NCBI GenBank assembly: GCA_011390695.1
Contig: JAABRW010000037.1
Coordinates: 1 to 6,595, forward strand
DNA length: 6,595 bases
Origin: Desulfotignum sp.
GTDB taxonomy: Bacteria > Desulfobacterota > Desulfobacteria > Desulfobacterales > Desulfobacteraceae
Direction: 5' to 3'
Positions 1 to 5,801 of the stretch are shown here, in pieces. Under the pieces are notes generated by a model. The model was not told where the DNA came from and did no database searches. It worked only from the letters and a program-made list of their open reading frames with translations. Each line of letters opens with the position of its first letter. The first letter of the stretch is position 1. A program made the position numbers and the translations under genes.

Positions 1-745
1 TACCAGTTACTGTGGAGATAATCGCTGCAACCGTGGCTATTATAACGATGGCCAACCACAAAGCCGCGCCACTTGTAAAGCCGAATAACTCTTCCAGGCC
101 GCCGCCAATCTGCATAGCGCCAAGACCCAGAGAAGTAGCCAGGCCAAAGAGGGTGGCAAAAACACCGATTACATTAACCAGAATCCCCCAGGGGCCCTCA
201 ATACCCTTACGGCCGAGGATCGGCTCAAGGCAGGAACTAAGCAGCATCGGTAATCCCTTACGATAAGAAAAGTAAGCAAGGGAAGCGGCAACTACAGCAT
301 AAATAGCCCAGGGATGAAAACCCCAGTGGAAGAAAGAGTACTGCATGGCCAGGTGCACTGTCCCAGCAGTTTTTGCTTCACCGTGAGGCGGCCACATATA
401 GTGCCACATCGGTTCGGAAACACCCCAGAAAAGCAGACCAATACCCATACCGCAGCTAAAAAGCATAGCGAACCAGGCCATATTGGAGTATTCCGGTTTT
501 TCATCATCTCCACCCAGCCTGATTTGACCTACAGGGCTGAGCAGTAAAAACACAGTCAGGAAAAGGAAAATGCTGGCGCCCATGATAAAACTCCAGCCCC
601 ATGCTTCCTTCATGTATTTGAATACTACATCAGCAGCTTTACCGAATGCTTCGGGTGCGGCAGCGCCAAAAATTACAAATGGAATCATAACTACAAGTGC
701 AATCCAAAAAGTCATCTTTTCATTACTTTTACCATTATTCTCCAA
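1..745 (-). CDS. BCCT family transporter, 3' part missing (N-terminal 248 residues)
   Basis: An inner-membrane secondary carrier of the betaine/carnitine/choline family; the visible 248 residues cover roughly the first five membrane segments, and the gene runs off the left edge. Residues 99-103 read G-M-G-I-G after a Cys, the family motif of sodium-coupled betaine carriers such as BetP, followed by LLFWGVSEP. Other family marks are H-W-G-F-H-P-W at 140-146 and a GLATSLGLGAMQ stretch at 201-212. The preceding segment ends in SPVGQIRLGG (70-79), also typical. The TTG at 745 is chosen because AGGAGG lies 8 bases upstream; the first in-frame ATG is codon 11 (715) and has no comparable site. The start overlaps the end of the disrupted reading frame upstream. 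The codons (many GGT, GCT, GTA) differ from those of the etf operon. Substrate is inferred to be glycine betaine or a similar quaternary amine; the substrate-binding Trp residues further on are outside the window. Family assignment is sure, substrate is not. Confidence 0.93.
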   Translation of the reverse strand, partial: MENNGKSNEKMTFWIALVVMIPFVIFGAAAPEAFGKAADVVFKYMKEAWGWSFIMGASIFLFLTVFLLLSPVGQIRLGGDDEKPEYSNMAWFAMLFSCGMGIGLLFWGVSEPMWHYMWPPHGEAKTAGTVHLAMQYSFFHWGFHPWAIYAVVAASLAYFSYRKGLPMLLSSCLEPILGRKGIEGPWGILVNVIGVFATLFGLATSLGLGAMQIGGGLEELFGFTSGAALWLAIVIIATVAAIISTVTG

Positions 746-960
746 GGTTAAATCCTCCTTTAAATAAGTCAAAATTTTCTATGGTCCATGATTTGGTACC
801 GTCAAACACCTTTTTGGCTTCTACCGGATTCCACAAGGTTAGAATAATAAAAACGACAACCAGGTAAGCCACGACAAAAAAAAGCAGGATGTACATCCAT
901 TCCCCATTTTTTTAAACTGTCCTGTCCTACCTGATAATCAGTATCAAACCTGTCTTTCAT
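735..960 (-). pseudogene. Frame-disrupted N-terminal fragment of a second BCCT-type transporter (or small companion membrane protein)
   Basis: An ATG at 960 follows AAGGAG with an 8-base spacer, so initiation looks genuine. Its frame gives MKDRFDTDYQVGQDSLKKWG, then MDVHPAFF, and continues after the T run as unrelated residues to a TGA at 802-804 (52 residues). The frame one base over carries FVVAYLVVVFIILTLWNP, then VEAKKVFDGTKSWTIENFDLF, ending at TAA 735-737. Together these resemble the cytoplasmic N-terminus, first membrane helix and following amphipathic stretch of BCCT carriers. The frames meet at eight T (876-883); with one T fewer the product would be a continuous 74 residues ending KGGFNLGE. 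The downstream BCCT protein already has its own first helix, so this is extra. It may be the remains of a tandem BCCT gene that lost its body by deletion and then shifted frame, a sequencing error in a real small gene, or a slippage-expressed protein. Confidence 0.65.
754..759 (-). promoter_or_regulatory. Strong Shine-Dalgarno site deciding the TTG start of the BCCT gene
   Basis: The minus strand reads AAAGGAGG here, near-perfect anti-16S pairing, with 8 bases between AGGAGG and the TTG at 745. It supports TTG rather than the ATG ten codons later. It lies inside the end of the upstream reading frame (stop at 735-737), so the two frames overlap by 11 bases, an arrangement seen with translational coupling. 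Confidence 0.8.
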
Positions 961-993
961 AAATGCAACTCCTTTTTCCTTTTGGTTATGGTT

Positions 994-1028
994 ATAAAAA
1001 TATCCCCCCGGCAGCCGGCCTTTAGGGG
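994..1028 (-). terminator. Possible intrinsic terminator after the usp gene
   Basis: In the minus direction a GC-rich hairpin can form: an outer CCCC (1025-1028) pairs with GGGG (1004-1007), and inside it CCGG pairs with CCGG (1015-1018 with 1008-1011) round a three-base loop, leaving a six-base bulge on one side. It is followed by ATATTTTTATA. It sits between the usp stop and the BCCT unit, where a transcript end would be expected. The bulge makes it imperfect. Confidence 0.42.
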
Positions 1029-1146
1029 TCTGTTTGCACCATGAACTATCTGCCCTAAATCTTAAATTTCTTCACCACGGTCGTTGATGTTTGTGAAAGA
1101 TCGGACAATTCTCTGGAACGGGTATCCACAGAGATGCCGTTTTTGC

Positions 1147-1536
1147 TTATTTTACAGTCAGCACCGGACAATGGGCCTCCAGTATGATGTACTGGGCCGT
1201 GGACCCGAATACCAGTTTTTCCACCTTGGACCGCTTTTTAATGCCAATGATGATTTCATCCACATCTTTTTCATAGGCATACTGCACAATATCTTCGCCC
1301 GGTGTCAACCCCCGGATCAGGATATGGGTTTCACTTTGAATTCCGTGTTTTTTAAATACCTCCTTGCGGATCTCGTTGAGCCTGTGTTCCAGTTCCTGGA
1401 TCTCCCTTTCCTTTGTATCCGGATCACAGGTCCTGATCAGGTATACATAGGCATTGGACTCTTTGGCCCGCTTCAACGCTTTGTCCAAAACTTTGGAAGT
1501 AGAGGTGTTTTTGTCGTAGGCAACAAGCAGTTTCAT
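1147..1536 (-). CDS. Universal stress protein, UspA family, 129 residues
   Basis: A small single-domain cytoplasmic Usp-fold protein; such proteins bind ATP or dimerise and are linked to starvation, redox and energy stress, but the exact role of most is unknown. Seen here: the first strand MKLLVAYD with Asp8, a charged helical middle (residues 40-65), and the C-terminal nucleotide loop G98-I-K-K-(9 residues)-G111-S-T, then ILEAHCPVLTVK. The usual G-2X-G-9X-G(S/T) pattern is kept in spacing, but the second Gly is Lys101, so ATP binding is likely but not certain. The ATG at 1536 is chosen: it begins the conserved first strand and has AGGGGA five bases upstream; a longer in-frame GTG at 1584 lies inside a hairpin and adds 16 unlikely residues. 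It follows etfA by 70 bases that contain a strong hairpin, so it may be expressed with the etf genes at a reduced level. Confidence 0.9.
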   Translation of the reverse strand: MKLLVAYDKNTSTSKVLDKALKRAKESNAYVYLIRTCDPDTKEREIQELEHRLNEIRKEVFKKHGIQSETHILIRGLTPGEDIVQYAYEKDVDEIIIGIKKRSKVEKLVFGSTAQYIILEAHCPVLTVK

Positions 1537-1562
1537 GGCGGTCCCCTTTTTATGGTAAAGAG

Positions 1563-1595
1563 ACCCGGGTCCTGCTGCTGCCACAGGTCCCGGGT
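1563..1595 (-). terminator. Strong hairpin between etfA and usp (attenuator or transcript-stabilising element)
   Basis: A 12-base inverted repeat, ACCCGGGACCTG and CAGGACCCGGGT on the minus strand, with one mismatch and a nine-base loop (1575-1583). It starts 11 bases after the etfA stop codon. The sequence after the stem is CTCTTTACC, which is pyrimidine-rich at first but is not a good U tract, so full intrinsic termination is doubtful. A partial terminator or an RNA 3' end protecting the etfBA message fits better. Confidence 0.55.
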
Positions 1596-1606
1596 TCAGT
1601 TTCAGG

Positions 1607-2542
1607 TTATAATTTTTCAGTCAGTACCGGAACCACATCAAAAATATCCCCCACAATCCCGTAATCGCACTTGGCAAAAATAGGGGCATCTTTGTCTTCA
1701 TTGATGGCCACAATCACCTTGGAGGTCTTCATGCCGGCAAAATGCTGGACAGCACCGGATACGCCGCAGGCAATATACAGTTTGGGAGATACGGTTTTCC
1801 CGGTCTGGCCCACCTGCATGGAATGGGGGGCATATCCGGCATCCACCGCTGCTCTGGACGCACCGACTGCCGCGCCGATCTTGGCGGCACAGGCCTCCAG
1901 CATCTTATAGTTCTCCGCCGCTTTGATGGCACGGCCCCCGGTAATAATGACAGGGGCTTCAGTGAGATCCACCTTGTCGCTGTCACCTTTTTTCACCTCT
2001 TTGATGGTAACAAGTCCGGGATCGGTCACATCGGCGGAGAATTCTTCTATTTCCCCTGCAGCCGGGGCAGCCTTGGCCTCAATGGCATTGGGCCGCACCG
2101 TTGCCAGAAAAACGGCTGCATCCACTTTCAGGGTGGCAAACGTTTTACCGGAAAAATGGGATTTTTTTGCTGTTTTGGCCGCAATATCCAGGGCCACACA
2201 GTCAGACACCAATGGCTGGTCCATGATGGCCGCAATGCGAGCAAACAGGTCTTTTCCTGTGGTGGATGCGGTACCCAGAAGGGCGGTGAGGCTGTATTTT
2301 TCCACAGCCGCTGCCAGGGCAAGGGCCGCAAGATCCGGGCTGGCCGACACATCCTTGCCTGCGGCAGTCAGTTTCACGATTTTGGCTGCACCATATTCCG
2401 CCAGTTTGTCCTTGAGGCCTGCCGGATCTGCATCGGTTACCAAAGCGATTATTTTCTGACCGGCTGCAGCTGTCATCACCCCCAGAGAGGTTTCCTTGAC
2501 CGCACCGTTTTCAGTTTCAATCAATATGCCAGTACTGGCCAT
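1607..2542 (-). CDS. etfA: Electron transfer flavoprotein alpha subunit
   Basis: The FAD-carrying subunit of the EtfAB heterodimer, a soluble carrier that takes electrons from flavin dehydrogenases and normally passes them to a membrane ETF:quinone oxidoreductase. The N-terminal domain (about 1-190) is Ala-rich; the C-terminal FAD domain (about 195-311) holds the signature: TGGRAIK (201-207), VGASRAAVDAGY (226-237), QVGQTGK (243-249), GVSGAVQH (260-267) and AINEDKDAPIF (279-289). Aligning by motif with human ETFA, Arg230, Thr247 and His267 fall on the flavin-contacting Arg249, Thr266 and His286, so the FAD site looks intact. The 311-residue length is normal for bacteria. The ATG at 2542 has AAGGAG 9 bases upstream. 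It lies 18 bases after etfB, the usual B-A order. No fused ferredoxin domain is present. Its direct position after the dehydrogenase operon genes makes it the probable dedicated acceptor. Confidence 0.97.
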   Translation of the reverse strand: MASTGILIETENGAVKETSLGVMTAAAGQKIIALVTDADPAGLKDKLAEYGAAKIVKLTAAGKDVSASPDLAALALAAAVEKYSLTALLGTASTTGKDLFARIAAIMDQPLVSDCVALDIAAKTAKKSHFSGKTFATLKVDAAVFLATVRPNAIEAKAAPAAGEIEEFSADVTDPGLVTIKEVKKGDSDKVDLTEAPVIITGGRAIKAAENYKMLEACAAKIGAAVGASRAAVDAGYAPHSMQVGQTGKTVSPKLYIACGVSGAVQHFAGMKTSKVIVAINEDKDAPIFAKCDYGIVGDIFDVVPVLTEKL

Positions 2543-2560
2543 AACATTTATCTCCTTATT

Positions 2561-3331
2561 TTATAAAACCTTTTCATCTTCTTTCAGGACCCGGATAAGT
2601 TCGGTTACCTGTTCTTCCAGTGATCCCTCAATCATTTTTGCACCGGTTCTTTCAGGCACAGGTTCCAGTTTTTCCAGGGTCACGCCAGGGGCGGATGCAT
2701 CAATGCCAATATCTGCAAGGGTCATTTCGTCAATTTTCTTTTTCTTGGCCTTCATGATGTCCGGAAATTTGGGATACCTGGGTTCATTCAACCCTTTGGT
2801 GGCCCCGATGACGCAGGGCAGGCCCATCTCAATGACCTGCTTGTCCCCGCCGCCGACCTCCAGTTCAGCCACCGCCTTTTTACCGTCCACACTCAGGGTG
2901 CTCACCTCGTTCACCACAGGTATGCCAAGGGAATGGGCCAGCCGGTACTGGGTCTGAAAACTTTCAGAATCAACAGACCCTTTGCCGGTGAATATCAGGT
3001 CCGGCAGTCCGTCCTTTTCCATGGCCGACTTCAGGGCTTTTGCCGTCAGCGAGGCATCCAGAAACTGGCTGTCTGTTGTTACCAGGATGGCCCGGTCAGC
3101 ACCCATGGCCAGGGCAGACCGGATGGTGGCGGCTGCTTCCGCTTTTCCCACAGTAACGATGACCACTTCACCGCCGTTTTTTTCCTTCAGTTTAACAGCC
3201 TCTTCCACCCCGTATTCATCATAAGGATTGACAACAAACTTGATTTCCGAATCCTTGAATGCGTTTTCACCTTCAATTTTGATGGTGGCTGCCGTGTCAG
3301 GCACATGTTTTACACACACACAAATTTTCAT
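2561..3331 (-). CDS. etfB: Electron transfer flavoprotein beta subunit
   Basis: The AMP-binding partner of EtfA, carrying the loop that docks on client dehydrogenases. The 256 residues are the normal length. Seen: MKICVCVKHVPDT at the start, NPYDEYGVEEAVKLKE (35-50), a nucleotide-loop stretch DSESFQTQ (121-128), and the ETF beta signature LNEPRYPKFPDIMKAKKKK (181-199). Position 126-127 Q-T matches the Q-T of human ETFB rather than the DGDTAQVG form common elsewhere, which hints at an ordinary, AMP-type ETF and not an electron-bifurcating one; this is suggestive only. Lys194 and Lys197 align with the methylated human Lys200 and Lys203, while the docking Leu195 of human aligns with Phe189. The ATG at 3331 is chosen: GAGG lies 8 bases upstream and homology begins there; an upstream in-frame TTG (3349) would add six residues and remove the spacing. 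Co-transcribed with the dehydrogenase 24 bases upstream. Confidence 0.97.
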   Translation of the reverse strand: MKICVCVKHVPDTAATIKIEGENAFKDSEIKFVVNPYDEYGVEEAVKLKEKNGGEVVIVTVGKAEAAATIRSALAMGADRAILVTTDSQFLDASLTAKALKSAMEKDGLPDLIFTGKGSVDSESFQTQYRLAHSLGIPVVNEVSTLSVDGKKAVAELEVGGGDKQVIEMGLPCVIGATKGLNEPRYPKFPDIMKAKKKKIDEMTLADIGIDASAPGVTLEKLEPVPERTGAKMIEGSLEEQVTELIRVLKEDEKVL

Positions 3332-3339
3332 ATTTTTAA

Positions 3340-3343
3340 CCTC
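3340..3343 (-). promoter_or_regulatory. Ribosome binding site deciding the etfB start
   Basis: TGAGGT on the minus strand, with 8 bases between GAGG and the ATG at 3331. It lies downstream of the alternative TTG at 3349, so it can only serve the ATG. Confidence 0.7.
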
Positions 3344-3355
3344 AAACAATCGATG

Positions 3356-5776
3356 TTAGCTTTTCATTTTTTCGTTTTTGGGATCATACAAGGGCATGGC
3401 CACAACCTGTGCGCTGCGCTTACGTCCCAGGATCTCCACTTCCAGCTGGGCGCCTTCTTTGGCAAACTCGGGTTTAACATACCCCAATGCAATACTCTTT
3501 TCAACCCGGTGGCCGTATCCACCGGAAGATGTCATGCCGATACGTTCCTCACCCGCAAAAATCGGGTTGTACCCGAATGGATCGGAATCTGTGGCTTCCA
3601 CCACCATGCACACCAGCTTCTGGGCAATCCCTTCTGCTTTCTGCTTTTCCAGGCCTTTTTTCCCGTTGAACTCCTTGTCCATTTTCACGGTCCAGGCCAC
3701 ATTGGTTTCCAGGGGGGTGTGATGAACGTTCATTTCACTCTTCCAGGCCAGGTATCCTTTTTCCAGACGCATGGAATCCATGGCATGCATGCCGATGAGC
3801 CGGATATCAAAGTCTGCGCCGGCATTCATGAGATCATGATACAGGGTGATCTGGTGCTGAACGGGATGAAAAATCTCAAATCCCAGTTCTCCCACGTAGT
3901 TCATGCGGTTGACCCGGCATTTGGTCCGGCCCACGTAAATCTCCCGGGAGGTACCGAACCTGAAGGCTTCATTGGAAACATCGTCATAGGCCACCTTGGC
4001 CAGCACTTCGCGGGAGTTGGGTCCCACCAGAACAAGGCATCCCATCTGGTAGGTGATGTCCTCCATGCACACCGATCCGTCGGTGGGCAGGTTTTCGGTC
4101 ATCCAGTGCTGGTCGTGCTTTTTGCCCACAGAGGCCGTGACACAGAAAAACTCATTTTCATTGACACGGCTCACGGTCATGTCGGTCTTGAAATTGCCGT
4201 TATGGTCCAGCATGGGGCTCAAGGCGATACGGCCGTCTTTTTCCGGTACCTTCTGACAGGTCATCTTGTTAAGCCAGTCTTTTGCGCCGGGGCCTGCAAT
4301 TTTTGTTTTGGCAAACCGGGTCAGATCAATGATGCCCACTTTTTCCATGACATGTTTGCATTCCGCGCCCACGTGCTTGAATGCATTGGACCTTCTCCAT
4401 GTGGGTTCTTCGTATTCATCTTCGCCTTTGGGCGGAAAATAGTTGGGGCATTCCCATCCGTAGTAGTCCCCGAACACCGCATTGGCCTGTTTCTGGTATT
4501 CATAGATGGGGGAGGTGCGGTTGGGACGGGCTGCATCCCGGAACTCATTGGGATAAATGGTGGAATAAAGCCTGGGATAGGTGTCGGCAATTTTTTCCGT
4601 ATTATACGCCCAGTTGGCATAGGAACCGTACCGCCGGGAATCCATGGGCCACAGGTCGATTTCCGGCTCGCCGTTCATCATCCACCCGGCCAGGTAGTGG
4701 CCGATGCCGCCTGCCTGGGTGATACCGAAGCTGTAGCCGCAGGCATTGTAGAAGTTTTTCAGCGGTGCGGCCGGACCCACCAGGGGTTCGGCGTTGGGGG
4801 TATAGGTGATGGGACCGGCCGTGACATGTTTGAAACCGGTTTCTCCCAGGATGGGGAAGCGTTCGATACCGCCTTCGATGCAGTCGGAAATATTGTCAAA
4901 ATCCGGGTTCAGTTCTTCCTGGGCATAATCCCATGGCACACCGTTCTTGTACCACTGCTGGCCATAGGCTTCATACAGACCCAGTATCAGGGAATCCATT
5001 TCTTGACGCAGGTAGATGGATCTGTCCGGATCACGCATCAGGGGCAGGTAGGTATCCCGGTCCGCAATTTCCTGGATCGATTCATACAGGATATGGGTGT
5101 GGGCAATGGAAATGGAGGGTATCTCCAGTCCGACCATTCGCGCCACTTCCGGTGCCCACAGGCCGGCGGCATTCACGACTTTTTCACAGGTGATGTCGCC
5201 TTTGTCGGTCTGCACCACCCATTCGCCGTTGGGTTTCTGATAGATGCCGGAGACCATGGTGTGCAAATTGAACTCCACCCCGAGTTTCCGGGCCCCTTTG
5301 GCCATGGCCTGGGTCAGGGAGTTGGGATCCACATCCCCGTCATCCGGCCAGTACAGACCCCCCAGTAACCCGTCTGTCTGGATATAGGGGTGCATTTTTC
5401 CAATCTCTTCCGGGGTGACATAGGACACATCCAGGCCCAGGCACCGGTTCATGGAATAGGCATATCCCAGTTCATCCATCCGGCCCGGGTTGTCTGCGGT
5501 TCTGATGGACCCGGTGGTGTGCCATCCAACAGGCTGACCCGTTTCCTTTTCCAGTTCCTTGTAGATTTCGATACTTTTCTTGTTCACCTGGGTGCCGTAA
5601 TAATTGCCATGAAAAAAGGATACGTTCCCTGCCGCCATCCAGGTGGACCCGGAAGTCAGCTCATGTTTTTCCAACAGCACCACATCGTCTTTCAATCCAT
5701 ATTTTGCCAGATGATAGGCCACTGAGACGCCGATGACGCCGCCGCCGATCACAACCGCTCTTGCATTGGTTTTCAT
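3356..5776 (-). CDS. FAD-dependent dehydrogenase with GcvT-like folate half (dimethylglycine/sarcosine dehydrogenase family)
   Basis: An 806-residue enzyme expected to oxidise an N-methyl amino acid and transfer the released one-carbon unit to tetrahydrofolate, giving 5,10-methylene-THF, with electrons leaving through EtfAB. Domains in order: DAO-type FAD fold (about 6-370) with GGGVIG (11-16) and Glu36 for the ribose; the linking FAO_M-type region (about 374-450) containing AARPNRTSPIYEY and GWECPNYF; a GcvT aminomethyltransferase fold (about 455-690) with NYVGELGFEIFHP (626-638) and RLEKGYLAW (670-678); and the GCV_T C-terminal barrel (about 715-800). Asp532 in FKTDMTV aligns with the catalytic Asp of T-protein and dimethylglycine oxidase. 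In GSTWMAAG (43-50), Met47 occupies the place where human DMGDH has the His that binds FAD covalently, so FAD is probably not covalent here. No signal peptide: cytoplasmic. ATG at 5776 has GAGAGG 8 bases upstream. Dimethylglycine, sarcosine or another N-methylated amine are all possible substrates. Confidence 0.93.
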   Translation of the reverse strand: MKTNARAVVIGGGVIGVSVAYHLAKYGLKDDVVLLEKHELTSGSTWMAAGNVSFFHGNYYGTQVNKKSIEIYKELEKETGQPVGWHTTGSIRTADNPGRMDELGYAYSMNRCLGLDVSYVTPEEIGKMHPYIQTDGLLGGLYWPDDGDVDPNSLTQAMAKGARKLGVEFNLHTMVSGIYQKPNGEWVVQTDKGDITCEKVVNAAGLWAPEVARMVGLEIPSISIAHTHILYESIQEIADRDTYLPLMRDPDRSIYLRQEMDSLILGLYEAYGQQWYKNGVPWDYAQEELNPDFDNISDCIEGGIERFPILGETGFKHVTAGPITYTPNAEPLVGPAAPLKNFYNACGYSFGITQAGGIGHYLAGWMMNGEPEIDLWPMDSRRYGSYANWAYNTEKIADTYPRLYSTIYPNEFRDAARPNRTSPIYEYQKQANAVFGDYYGWECPNYFPPKGEDEYEEPTWRRSNAFKHVGAECKHVMEKVGIIDLTRFAKTKIAGPGAKDWLNKMTCQKVPEKDGRIALSPMLDHNGNFKTDMTVSRVNENEFFCVTASVGKKHDQHWMTENLPTDGSVCMEDITYQMGCLVLVGPNSREVLAKVAYDDVSNEAFRFGTSREIYVGRTKCRVNRMNYVGELGFEIFHPVQHQITLYHDLMNAGADFDIRLIGMHAMDSMRLEKGYLAWKSEMNVHHTPLETNVAWTVKMDKEFNGKKGLEKQKAEGIAQKLVCMVVEATDSDPFGYNPIFAGEERIGMTSSGGYGHRVEKSIALGYVKPEFAKEGAQLEVEILGRKRSAQVVAMPLYDPKNEKMKS

Positions 5777-5801
5777 AATTTTTACCTCTCTTTTTTAATT
5801 G

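Noticed and set aside
292..513. A 73-codon minus-strand frame inside the BCCT gene
   Set aside because: It is a different frame of the BCCT gene; the BCCT frame is open throughout and carries the family motifs.
1110..1134. Inverted repeat TCTCTG/CAGAGA just after the usp stop
   Set aside because: Only six pairs with a 13-base loop and no following T run; too weak to call a terminator.
1030..1146. Search for a promoter of the BCCT unit
   Set aside because: AT-rich words such as TTTAAGATTT occur, but no -35/-10 pair or -24/-12 pair with acceptable spacing could be supported by eye.
1537..1584. Longer usp start at the GTG (1584)
   Set aside because: The added 16 residues come from the hairpin and ribosome site region; homology and the Shine-Dalgarno site support the ATG at 1536.
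1084..1683. A 199-codon plus-strand frame over usp and the etfA end
   Set aside because: Covers the opposite strand of the usp gene, whose Usp motifs are clear; the plus-strand product has no family features.
1742..2566. A 274-codon open frame on the plus strand over etfA
   Set aside because: Antisense to etfA, no recognisable motif, low-complexity Gly/His/Cys-rich translation.
2933..5368. An 811-codon open frame on the plus strand
   Set aside because: It lies wholly antisense to the dehydrogenase and etfB, both strongly supported by motifs. Its product is rich in His, Gly and Phe with no recognisable domain; such long antisense frames arise from the codon preferences of the true genes.
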